From: Chelydra serpentina
Lineage: Eukaryota; Chordata; Testudines; Chelydridae
Length of the DNA: 64,000 nucleotides
Reading direction: 5' to 3'
Assembly: GCA_037349315.1 (NCBI GenBank)
Contig: JBAIAC010000033.1
Coordinates: 26,926,001 to 26,990,000 of the forward strand
Under the pieces are notes generated by a model. That model did no database searches. It was not told the origin of the DNA and was given only the letters and a program-made list of their open reading frames with translations. The translations under genes and the position numbers were made by a program. Positions 12,381 to 22,043 of the stretch are shown here, piece after piece. The stretch's first letter is position 1. The number at the start of each line of letters is the position of its first letter.

Positions 12381-14198
12381 TCTTCACCACCACATCCAGT
12401 GCCACCAGCCTGCCACTCCCTCACCACCAAGCTCTAGGAGCAGCACTGGAGTTGCTGGTCTGTGAGGCTGGGTGTCCTCCTGTAATGAAGAGGCAAGTGG
12501 GTAAGGGTCAGAGAAGGAGGGTTTTGGAGTCTGCAGGCAGGGTTGCAATTGAGGGTATCTGGGTAGGAGTCTGAAGAGGGACAAAGTGCATTTGCTATGG
12601 CCTGTGCTGGCCCCTTAGCATTCTGGCCTGGGGAATAAAGAGCTAGCTACCGGGAAACAACCAGTCCTCTCCTCTGAGTCCAGCTTGGGGACACGACATC
12701 ACAATACCAGGGTGTGAAAGAAAGTTGGCAACCCTGACTAAGCCAAACCTGGGATGTTGGGGTCTGGCAAGCTCAAACACATCTCCTTTAGACTGGCTCC
12801 GATTCAGATCCAGCCCTACTCCTATGGTCTCGTTTGCCCTTTAGATGCTTTCAGGTTTACAGTAAAGCACATAGCATCAAAGGCCAAGACAATGGGCACC
12901 TAAATTAGATCAGCATTAATAACAGAGACTGTGTTGTACTGCACTCGGGGATAGCATGAAAGGACTCCACTCCATGGTAATAAAACTAAACTGGTCCTTT
13001 ATTTAGAAATACTTAGTTCTGAATGCTGCAACAGCTGCCAGCATTCCAGCCATGTGGTCCCAGACTGAGTTCCTGTTGCCTCCTCCAAACTTGTCCCTCT
13101 TGCCAGCTGTGCTCCACCCTCCACGTTCCATGCAGATTGCTGCACTGAAAAGGAAGGTAACAGTAGCTTCTGCTCCTCTCGCTCAAGGAGATGAGACACA
13201 CAGACGGAAAGAATGGTCACAGATGAGACCCTCCTGCTTGGAAAGAACCAGGATTTGACTCTCTCTAAGGGCAAATGATGCACAGAGCAGCAGTCAGAGC
13301 ATGTGTTCCAATACAGAAAATTTAGCTGGTGGGATTTCAAGTCTCATTTCTAATGCTTCAGGAGCAGGTCAAGAGTCACATTGTACGTCGCAGCCTCCAG
13401 GACAGTGTAAGCCTGGTGCTAGTGAGACTGCTGTGTAGTAAACCCTAAATCCTGCAGTGGTGTCCCAGCGCAGACTGAGTTAGACCCTGGTATACAGACA
13501 ACTGTAGATACCGGAAGATGAAGCAGACCATTAAGCACTGAGGGCTGCAGTTATCTTCAGAAAGCTGTCCCCCTCCCAAGCCCGCTATACCCCAGTACTG
13601 TGGGGTATAAAGCAACATGCACACTCCATTCTCAGTCATGGGGTTTAACTTTGGAAGCTTCCATGCTCCAGCATTCATCTGCCCATTAACTTCTTCGGGG
13701 GAGGCAGGGAATGAAAAACTTGACTGTTTCCCTTAGGAAATAAAAGGTCCCTCTAAAGATCCTATTTAAAAGCAAACAACCACCCACCAAATATGTCTTG
13801 TTCCATTTCCAGCAGAAGATCCACTTGTGTCTGAATAGATTCAGGTTGGACTTAGACCTCTTTCAGTGCCGGGCTGGCAAGAGCAGAAAACACAACTGCC
13901 ATGTAAATGCCTTTAGGACACAACTACTTGCGCATAATGCAAATCCATCTGTGAGTCTCTTCTGCACAACAAAGGTAGACACTGTGAGTGTTCCGTAGTG
14001 ACTACCAGGGTCCCCACATCCATGTCTCCTAGCTCCAGGCCCAAGAGTGAATTTAGTGCTCCAGATTCACAGCCATGGGATATGATGCCTTCTATGGTGT
14101 AGCGTGGGCAATGGTGGTGCCAGCTTCCCCCATGCTGCAGCTCTGCCCATGCCCCTTACCTATCTATATTAGGTGCTTATCTGCCCCCCTGTAGTATC
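12381..14198. other. no gene or repeat recognised
   Basis: Several frames are open for 60-110 codons on both strands but show no family motif and overlap each other. I take them as chance. Confidence 0.4.
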
Positions 14199-14415
14199 TG
14201 AGAGCCTCACGACTTTTAATGTATTTACCCTCAGATCACCCCTATGAGGTAGGGAAGTACCATTATCTCCACTGTAGAGAGGGGAAAGAAGGCACAGGGA
14301 GACTAATAAGTGACTTGCCCAATGTCACACAGGAAGTCTATAGCAATGCAGGGAGTTAAACCCAAGTCTCCAAAGTCCTACCCTAAAGCCTTAACCACTG
14401 AATTATCCTGCCTTG
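14199..14415 (-). repeat. MIR-like SINE, reverse orientation
   Basis: TTTTAATGTATTTACCCTCA, CCTATGAGGTAGGGAAGTAC, TTATCTCCACTGTAGAGAGG, GACTTGCCCAATGTCACACA and a tRNA-like TTAACCACTGAATTATCC end. The same family recurs at 20675, 34215 and 46055. Confidence 0.7.
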
Positions 14416-14492
14416 TTCTGTGCTCCCTCACGCCTGGTAGGACCTGCAGCAGGGGAGGAAGGGACGTTGCTAAGATTGCTGAGAGGGAACTG

Positions 14493-14754
14493 GTTTCAGA
14501 GGGGTAGCCGTGTTAGTCTGTATCCGCAAAAAGAATGAGGAGTCCTTGTGGCACCTTAGAGACTAACACATTTATTTGGGCATAAGCTTTCGTGGGCTAA
14601 AGCCCGCTTCATCAGATGCATAGAGTGGAACATACAGTAGAAAGATATATGTTCCACTCTCTGCATCTGATGAAGCAGGCTTTAGCCCACGAAAGCTTAT
14701 GCCCAGATACATTTGTTAATCTCTAAGGTGCCACAAGGACTCCTTGTTCTTTTT
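14493..14754. mobile_element. Penelope-like element ends, head-to-head palindrome with TSD
   Basis: The left half runs from GGTTTCAGAGGGGTAGCCGT to GCATAAGCTTTCGTGGGC and CTTCATCAGATGCATAGAGT. The right half repeats this as its reverse complement, with ATGAAGCAGGC, CCCACGAAAGCTTATGCCCA and AGGTGCCACAAGGA. The centre is near 14645. A 12-bp target duplication (GAGAGGGAACTG at 14481-14492, GAAAGGGAACTG at 14755-14766) encloses both arms, showing one insertion event. Confidence 0.8.
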
Positions 14755-14766
14755 GAAAGGGAACTG

Positions 14767-15429
14767 TTACTGCCAGTTGTGGCAAGGGGGTTTATTACTT
14801 CTGGCTGCTTCTCCTCCTGAAACTGGAGTGAGACTCACAAGCTCATTTCACATAGGTCATCCAACGGCCATCCCAGAGTAATGACTTTTGCTCACTGTTG
14901 ATCCAGATTAGATTAAAGGCGCTATACCTGTTACCAAGCCTGAGAGCCATTCTCCAGTTCCTTACATCACACCTTGACTAATGACTGCTGAAAATCATCT
15001 CTCCCCTGCTGGCTATCTGTGATAGTATGCCATCCTTCCTTCTGAAATGTTCTGCGTGTGGTCTGGCTTGAAGTATTCATAGTCCCCCTGAAATTCTCCA
15101 GCGAATCCCCCTGCCTTGTCACGACTGTGTCACTTATTAACATACTCTGCTGCTTGGCTGCTTTCTCACCCAGGCTGCCTCCTGCCAGCATTGTCCTGTA
15201 TTTATTTTATCTCAGAGCTATTGGGAATGTGACAAGGCATGTTTTTCTCTTCCTTTGCAGGAGTAAATGCCACTTATTCTGATATCACTGTCTTGTGGTG
15301 TCCTTTCTGCCTGAAAAACCTCAGCTCAGTTACAGGGCACGCTAGAAAACCCCATGACAGCCGTTCTGATGCTACTCTCCAACCTTCCTGTCAGAGCCTC
15401 ACAGGGATTACCATACAGAATCAGACTAC
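14767..15429. other. no gene or repeat recognised
   Basis: Nothing recognised. Confidence 0.4.
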
Positions 15430-15865
15430 TGAATTGAGTAGTTCGGGATCCTGTCTCCAACAGTGGCCAGTGCCAGCTGCTTAAGAGGCAGATGCAAGAA
15501 ACCCGACCGCAGATAATTATGGCATAACCTTCCCCAAAGGAAAGTTTCTTCCTGACCCCCGTCGATTAGTGGCTGGCTTATGTCTTGAAGCATGAGGGTT
15601 TATTTTCCTTCTAAAAAAATTAATTACCCCATTCATTGTAAATGTGGAAGTTCCCATTAGCCGTATAAATGTCCAATCCCTATTTTGAATCCTCTCTGCC
15701 TCCATGATATCAGGTGGCAAGGAGTTCCACAGGTTAGTTATATTGTGTAAACAGCTATCTCCTTGCATCAGTTTTGAAATTGTTGCCTTTTAATTTTCTT
15801 GATTGTCCCCTTGTATTGTGAGGCAGTACATAAGAGTGCCTGATTTATCTTCTCTAGCCCATTCC
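15430..15865 (-). repeat. old CR1/L2-type LINE 3' region
   Basis: Words such as CAACAGTGGCCAGTGCCAG, GGAAAGTTTCTTCCTGACCC, GGCAAGGAGTTCCACAGGTT, TTGTGTAAACAGCTATCTCC and TTTTGAAATTGTTGCC follow a 3' block found in turtle and bird LINEs of the CR1 clade. It is diverged and non-coding. Confidence 0.55.
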
Positions 15866-16362
15866 TACTTTTTTCTGATGTGACCCTTAAGTTTCATGTC
15901 ATAGTGCCAGCTAGATCCTGCCAGGGCCAAAAGGAATGCTGCTGTCATTTCACTGACATGCATTTGTTGCTCTGACTTGCCTTGCCTTTCACTACCTGTT
16001 TCGGGGTCCTTGGGTGCTATGCTGTTACAGCTGCCTGGCCTGGCGTGCAATCTGCAGACGTGTAATTTTGGGGCACTGTGCAAAGACGCGGATGTACTTT
16101 GTTTTCCTGCCAAAAGGTTGTGAATCAGTTCAGGGTCTGAGTGACAAAGGAAGATTAGGGCTGTACAAAATGGAACATCACACATGGTCTCTGGACCCCG
16201 GAAAGCTCACAGTAGAATAGCTCGCTCCTGCAAGGTGCTGAAGGGTAGCAGTGGGAGTTGGGAGCAATCAGCATCTCCTGGCAGGCACTCGCTTCTTCAG
16301 GATCCGTCCTCAAGCGCCAGATTCTGCCTGGTCTTATGTGGTGGGAGACACTGGGAACTCTG
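15866..16362. other. no gene or repeat recognised
   Basis: Nothing recognised. Confidence 0.4.
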
Positions 16363-16583
16363 TGGATATTAGGAAAAACTTTTTCACTAGTAGGGTGGTG
16401 AAGCACTGGAATGGATTACCTAGGGAGGTGGTGGAATCTCCTTCCTTAGAGGTTTTTAAGGTCAGGCTTGACAAAGCCCTGGCTGGGATGATCTAGTTGG
16501 GGTTGGTCCTGCTTTGAGCAGGGGGTTGGACTAGATGACCTCCTGAGCTCCCTTCCAACCCTGAGATTCTATGATTCTATGAT
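16363..16583 (+). mobile_element. CR1 LINE 3' end with ATTCTATG tail
   Basis: The plus-strand frame ends in [36 protein letters not shown] and ALAGMI before a stop, which is the C-terminus of CR1 ORF2. It is followed by the 3' UTR (TTTGAGCAGGGGGTTGGACT, then AGATGACCTCCTGAGC) and tail repeats GATTCTATGATTCTATGATT at 16564-16583. The copy is 5'-truncated, as CR1 copies usually are. Confidence 0.9.
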
Positions 16584-17530
16584 TCCTTCCCCTTGCAAAC
16601 CTGTAGCAGGGGCCTCCAGAAGCAAGGTGGCGGTGCCTGGGAGGCAGAGCACATCCTGTGGAGCCAGGCACCCCAAGAGGGAGTGTCTGGGAGAAGACAT
16701 GCCTGGTGCCTGATCCCCTTCCTATACAGCTTGCCACCCAAAGCACCCTGCTAAAGGGAGGAGGACTTCCTGATCCTGCTTCAGGCCCCATTCTGCCTGC
16801 CTCAGTCGTGCCCAGGGAATGGGCACGTTGGCACCTCCCCTACAGCCCAGCCTAGCCCTCAAGCGACAGAGAGCCAAAATGGCCTTGAGAAGCCAGGGGA
16901 GGTTTGATCCGAGAGCCTCACGAGGTTGTTTGAAAGCGGACTATTAACTCACTGGGGGTCGGGGGAGGGTCCACGCGTCTGAATGGGGCTGAGTGCAAAT
17001 AGCCAATGCAAGCCCGCGATGCCCAGAATGCAAAGGAAGGAGAGACGGAAGTGTGGAGGGAGAGGGAGTTGCCCGCTGCCAGTTACCTCGCCAGCAGTCA
17101 CTTTCACTGAGCGGTTCTCTCAATCAGGCTAATTAAGATCGGAGCCCAGCTGCCTGTGCGTGAGCAAACCGAGCCTTCAGCCTGGCATGAAGGGCCCTGC
17201 TGCTTGTCATGCACCAGCCAGCTCTGAAGTGACAGTGGCAGCTGCGGCACAGGGAGGGAGCCAAGGACCCAGCTGGGCTAAGCAGGTGCTGCTTCACCGC
17301 TTTCAACCCAGTTGAAATGTGGGAGACGAGGGTGCTTGGCCCCTTGCAGAATCAGACCCTCTGATTACAACTGTCTGCAGCTCCCAGGTCCCAGAAAGGG
17401 CTTTATCTCTCTTCCATCCACCTCTAGTAAGGCCATTATCCTGCACAGGAATTTCGGTCTTATGACTCCACTGCAGAACGGAGCAGGGCAGGAGAAGATT
17501 GGCCCCAGCTGCAGGAAAATCCTTTATTTC
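16584..17530. other. GC-rich stretch without recognised gene
   Basis: From about 16860 to 17250 base composition is G+C-rich, with scattered CpG (ACGCGTCTG, CCCGCGATG). No exon, first-exon splice donor or promoter motif could be defended. A distal SV2B promoter or enhancer is possible but unproven. Confidence 0.35.
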
Positions 17531-17660
17531 GGTATCAGAGGGGTAGCCGTGTTAGTCTGGACCTGTAGAAGCAACAAAGGGTCCTGTGGCACCTTATAGA
17601 CTAACAGAGGTATTGGAGCATAAGCTTTCGTGGGTGAATACCCACTTCGTCGGATGCAAG
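17531..17660 (-). mobile_element. Penelope-like element end
   Basis: Reverse orientation: TCAGAGGGGTAGCCGTGTTA, GTCCTGTGGCACCTTATAGA, CATAAGCTTTCGTGGGTGAA, TACCCACTTCGTCGGATGCA. On the minus strand this gives the hammerhead-like core, with the first box as CCGACGA rather than CTGATGA. No target duplication was recognised. Confidence 0.8.
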
Positions 17661-19358
17661 CAGTGGAAATGTCCAGGGGCAGATATAAATGTGCAGGGAA
17701 GAGTCAGGCTAGAGATAACGAGCAATCAGAAATTAATCCAGGGGCTGTGCCCAGCTCTGCCACAGCTTCCCTGCACTCTGACTGGCTATTTCAGACCTCT
17801 CCCATCTCTTTATGGCCGCCACAGACGTGGCTGATTCAGCTGCTTTGCTTTACTCCCAATTACAAAATGCAAACATTAGTTTCACTCCCGTCATGTCCCC
17901 TCCCAGTATATTGCATCATCAGACAGTTTATCCTAAGAGTCATCATAAAGACATGAGGGTATGTCCTTTGACTCAGTAGTTATCGTATCCCATGCTAATA
18001 AACTCCCCACTCTCCTAATTACCATCGAAACAGGAAACACCCTCCACTCGCAATCTCCATATCCTTATAACTGGCTATTGAAGAGAATCACATCATGTAA
18101 CCTAACTGATTGATGGGTAGAAGATGGATGGATCTACCATAGACTGGCTCTCTCCTGCCCCGGAACACTGTACCTGGTTAGTTTATTACTAACTCTCACT
18201 CGGTTCCTTTTCAAAGTCAATGGCTTGGGCCTGTAGGGTCATCACGCCCACTCTCCCAGCCCATGGAGATTGTTTAGGAGTGTTTCTCCCACCCCCTCAG
18301 TTTACCTATTGCAGGTATTAGCATGGCTCAGGTGAGCCCAGGCCTGCCCCTCAAGCAGAGGGGAGGAACTGCTGTGCCCAGGTCATAACTGAGTTTGGGG
18401 GACAACAAATAAGAAAACAGGCATGGGAGTGAAGTTCCTAAGGCCAAAATGAGGGATCCAGAGGGGCACTCTCAGCAAAGAACCCCAGACAGCACCCATT
18501 GCTCAAAGGAGTGCAAGGAGCCCATGGACACCACCCAGGGGAGCTCAGCCCAGATGCATGAAGTGACAAGGGACTGGAATTTTACTGCCAACATTCTGAG
18601 CCAAATCTTGATTCCATCAAAGCTAATGATCAAACTCCCACTGGGACAGGGCCTGGCCTTTATTTTAGTATTTGTCAACCAGTATTTCCAAAGCGTTTAG
18701 GAGGGTGCAGATCTGTGAAAATATTCCTCCACCGAGCGTATATTATTATGAAGCAATGGGACAGTTCTTAAAAGGACCCTGCCATATATTTTTGCCGAAT
18801 ATTTTCAAAATATTCATTTTTTTACTCTCAGATGTTAATATTATATTAACTACATTTTACATTTATAGGACACCTTTTATCCCAGCATTTTAGAAAGCAT
18901 TTGATCAGACAGATGTTAAAAAAAAATCACTTCATTCACTGCTGAAGTTTAATAGCAGCGATAGCCTACCAGCACGCAGCAAGACTGCACAGCAGTTTAG
19001 GACAGGAAGTGAAGAAGAATACTGTGTTCAGCTGAAACCGTTGGGGCTATTTAAAGATCAGAATGTAAAGACCCAAAGTAGATTTTGGTCAGAGGTTTGG
19101 AGCTTATGCCCTTACTCTGAAAAAGTATCACAGGATTTTCGGTGACCACCGGAGGCATCGTTTGACTTCTCATTGCAAAGACAACACCCCCTACCACAGT
19201 GCAGAAAGTTGGCTCGGTAGTGATTCTTTGGGAAGAGCTCCACCTTTTGATTCCACAACCCCTCTTCCTGCTGTTTCCTTGGAGGTCACCCAGGCAGGTA
19301 TTAACATAACTTGGCTTTGTGTATCTGGGGAGAGCTGATAGGACCAGAGCCTGAGGTA
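17661..19358. other. no gene; one possible palindromic short repeat
   Basis: At 18594-18660 a GAGCCAAATCTTGATTCC block resembles the TCAATGG family. No exon is supported. Confidence 0.35.
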
Positions 19359-19797
19359 CAGTAGCGTAGCCGGGGGGGGAGCAGGGGGAGCGGCTGCTCC
19401 CCCTGTGAGGAAAAGCGGCGCTAAGGCGCCGCCCGAGCCCGGCTGCGGAAGCCGGGCTCGGGGGGCGCTTTAAAGGGCCAGCGGCTCCCCGCAGCGGCAG
19501 GAGCCGCCGGCCTTTTAAAGTGTCACCCCCAGCCCCGCTGCCAGAGCTAGGCTGGGGGGGGCGCTTTAAAGGGCCAGCGGCTCCCCGCAGCGGCAGGAGC
19601 CGCCGGCCTTTTAAAGTACCCCCCCAGCCCCGCTGCCGGAGCCGGGCTCGGGCGGGGATTTAAAAGGCCCGGGGGCTCCGCAGCGGCTGGAGCCCCGGGC
19701 CCTTTAAAGCGCCGCTGGGTGAGTACAGGGGGAGCCAGGAGGCGCCTTTTTATAGCACCGCCGCTCCCCCTGTGCTCTAAACCTGGCTACGCCACTG
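19359..19797. mobile_element. GC-rich hAT-like MITE with 95-bp internal repeats
   Basis: The ends are CAGTAGCGTAGCC and GGCTACGCCACTG. The interior is made of about three units of period 94-96 bp, each with GCGCTTTAAAGGGCCAGCGG, GCAGCGGCAGGAGCC and CCTTTTAAAG (units start near 19465, 19561 and 19655). A one-unit relative with a target duplication is at 36130-36365. No duplication is recognisable for this copy. Confidence 0.75.
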
Positions 19798-20674
19798 TTC
19801 ACTTCAAGTTCAGACGAGGGAGACATGAGCCAGTTCAAATAAGATAAGAGCAGACCTTCAGATAAACCTGAACCCAGACCAAACCTTCTGGGAGCTGGAT
19901 AGGATTTAGCTGCTTTTTGTATTTGGTTTCGTTGGTGTCCATCCTGTGGGTACAGCTGAGGTGAGAAGAGGAAATGCTGGAATCCCAGGACAAATGCTCT
20001 TGGTATTTCTGATGGGCCCTGCAGCATCCCAGCCTCAATTTCCTTCTCTTCAGGGCTCCTCGATAAATTCCACCCATGCTTTTCTCTGGGCCAATAATAC
20101 CCTGGTTTATTAACATAAATCATTCCAAATAAAGTCCTCAAAGTCCAAATGAAAGTTCATACATTCTTCCTTCCCCACTTTTCATCAAGCCCCCCCCCCA
20201 CCCCCTACCTATTGTCTTTCAAGCCTCTCCCAGCTCCTCCTGCCTAGAGTCTTTCTCTGCTTTGGCAGGCCATTCCCAGCCCTATCTAGAGGGAATCTTT
20301 TCTCCCCTGGTGTCTCAAGGTCTCCTACAGGAGCCTTCCTGCTCGCTGAAGGCATCTATCTCACTACCCAGGCCTCTCCCTTATCTAACCTGAAAGCCTG
20401 ATTGATTCAAAGGACATTCTTTATTTTCCCCACCAGGGGAGTGAGTTGGCTGTACCACAGGTGAGGCTGAGACCTCTCTCCCTTTAGAGGGCCAACCAGC
20501 CTGGGCTATTGAGTGGCTTGCAGAGACTCTGCTCCTGTGAGAGTGATTTCAGGGTCACAGTGGTCCTGATGAGCAGCATCTAAAGTCTTGAAAGCTGAAT
20601 CTCTGAACTTGTCCACCGATTTTTAAGGTTGTTATGTTTCAGCTATTGACAGTATCTATCTGGTCCCCATCTGA
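19798..20674. other. no gene or repeat recognised
   Basis: A 145-codon minus-strand frame (19704-20141) partly overlaps the MITE and has no family motif. I treat it as chance. Confidence 0.4.
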
Positions 20675-20865
20675 GCACCTCATACTGTTTAATTACAACA
20701 CCCCTAAGAGGTAGGGAAGTGCTGTTGTCCCCAATTTACACATGGGAAACTGAGGCACAGATAGACTAAGTGATTCACCTAAGGTGCCACAGGCAGTCTG
20801 TGACATAAGAAGGAACTGAAGCCAGGTCTCTATAGTCCCAGACTGACACCTGTCCTTCCTCTCTG
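20675..20865 (-). repeat. MIR-like SINE, reverse orientation
   Basis: GCACCTCATACTGTTTAATT, CCCCTAAGAGGTAGGGAAGT, ACATGGGAAACTGAGGCACA and AAGTGATTCACCTAAGG follow the same order as the copy at 34215. Confidence 0.7.
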
Positions 20866-21587
20866 GCTGTACCCTATCTGACTCCTAAGTAGTTGTTGCA
20901 CATGCAGTAGTTAGTCCTGTAGAACACGGCTCACCTTTTTAGCCTTCTGATACTGAACAGAAGATTCACAAGTAAAGTACAAGCAAAAATAACCTGACTG
21001 CAACTCTCCCTGTACACGAAACACCAATGGCAATTTAGCTATAACTTCTATCCACACAAGGCCCCTCCCCACAAGCACCTTGGCAGGCAATAAACGATGG
21101 CTTCAGGTCAGTTGCAAAGTAACAATAAATCTGCCCATGCCTTGGTAGAGAATTCCAAGGATGTTCTCTTTACATACACATCAAGGCATTGTAGCATGGA
21201 CTGGTGATATATTGCAGCTATTCATTCCCAGAGCTGGAGCTTTCTCATCATTTATCTTAATGTCCAACCTAGGCAGGAATTTACGAGATTGTATGGGAGG
21301 CAAATGCATAGCCTTCTCGCTGGAAATTTAACGTGTCTATTGAGTATTTATTCTGCCCTTCTAATGGCTCTAGACAATGTTATTTTCAAACTTCTGAGAG
21401 GTTTGTATGGCAGACACAGCACCTCATGCTGTGATCCCATCAGATCACATGAGCTAAATGGCGATGAACCTAGTCAGTATAGCGACCAGGTCGGTGGTTC
21501 TAACCTTTCTTGCTGATGATTCTCTTGGGAATGATGACAGCTGGACATACCCCGCCTCCCACTCCTTACCCTCAGACAATGTTCTTG
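20866..21587. other. no gene or repeat recognised
   Basis: Nothing recognised. Confidence 0.4.
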
Positions 21588-21788
21588 TGTAACCCACACG
21601 CCTTCTGGGTGTGGTGTTCTGTCCCATCTAGTGGTACCGAGACCACTTAGAAAGAGAGAGTTAAATGAGTCTGCTCTACAGCTTTAGCTAAGAAGCAGTT
21701 GGCTTTTAGCGCATGTGGTAGAGGCTCATGCACTAAGCTCCAGAGATCCCCAGTTCTATCCTGCAAGCCAACAACCAGGGTCTGTCGG
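21588..21788 (+). repeat. 5' LTR of the compact element
   Basis: About 201 bp, with the final GTGTTACA missing, apparently lost between G runs in the LTR and the primer binding site. Shared words with the 3' copy are TGTGGTGTTCTGTCCCATCT, CGAGACCACTTAGAAAGAG and CAGTTGGCTTTTAGC (3' copy CCGTTGGCTTTTAGC). Confidence 0.65.
21698..21772 (+). repeat. tRNA-like segment inside the 5' LTR
   Basis: A 75-nt segment starts GTTGGCT and ends AGCCAAC, a perfect 7-bp closing helix. It holds an A-box-like TTAGCGCATGTGGTAGAGGC and a B-box-like GTTCTATCC; the 3' LTR copy has the better GGTTCGATCCC. The T arm pairs poorly and no convincing anticodon arm was found, so it is a tRNA-derived module, not a functional tRNA gene. 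Confidence 0.55.
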
Positions 21789-21806
21789 GGGGACTCATCT
21801 GGGATT
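21787..21806 (+). promoter_or_regulatory. tRNA-Pro-like primer binding site
   Basis: The segment CTCATCTGGGATT at 21794-21806, preceded by six G, resembles the complement of the 3' end of tRNA-Pro (core CTCGTCCGGGATT). Eleven of 13 bases agree and both differences are at CpG sites. Two extra bases (GA) separate the G run from the core. Confidence 0.5.
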
Positions 21807-21849
21807 CCAACTGGGAAGTCTCTGAAGCTTGGGACACACTTCCTCAGCT

Positions 21850-21857
21850 AGGGGAAG
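21850..21857 (+). promoter_or_regulatory. polypurine tract
   Basis: AGGGGAAG, two bases before the TGTAAC start of the 3' LTR, in the position where plus-strand priming occurs in LTR elements. Confidence 0.5.
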
Positions 21858-21859
21858 TA

Positions 21860-22043
21860 TGTAACCCACACGGGTGTGGTGTTCTGTCCCATCTAGTGGC
21901 ACCGAGACCACTTAGAAAGAGAGATTAACGAGTTTGCTCTACAGCCTTAGCTAACAGCCCGTTGGCTTTTAGCTCATGTACTAAGCCCCAGAGGTCCCAG
22001 GTTCGATCCCACCCGCCAACGACCGGGGTCTGTCAGTGTTACA
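21860..22043 (+). repeat. 3' LTR of the compact element
   Basis: 184 bp. Relative to the 5' LTR it lacks about 7 bp near its start and 17 bp of the tRNA-like D-arm region. The latter gap lies between two CATG words, as expected of a microhomology deletion. It ends CTGTCAGTGTTACA. Confidence 0.65.

Larger units (their letters stand above)
21588..22043 (+). mobile_element. compact LTR retroelement (TRIM-like), 456 bp
   Basis: Two direct repeats (21588-about 21788 and 21860-22043) both begin TGTAACCCACACG; the second ends GTTACA, giving the TG...CA ends of an LTR. Just after the first repeat is GGGGGGACTCATCTGGGATT (21787-21806), close to the tRNA-Pro primer binding site used by many vertebrate retroelements; the two clear substitutions in its core are C/T or G/A at CpG positions. 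A purine tract AGGGGAAG (21850-21857) sits just before the second repeat. CTTG occurs on both sides (21584-21587 and 22044-22047) as a 4-bp target duplication. Only about 70 bp lie between the repeats, so no protein is encoded and the element must depend on another retroelement's enzymes. Alternative: two tandem copies of a tRNA-derived SINE. Confidence 0.65.

Noticed and set aside
21698..21772. Functional tRNA gene
   Set aside because: There is a good closing helix and there are A/B-box-like motifs, but the T arm pairs poorly, no anticodon arm is convincing, and the segment is part of a repeated LTR.
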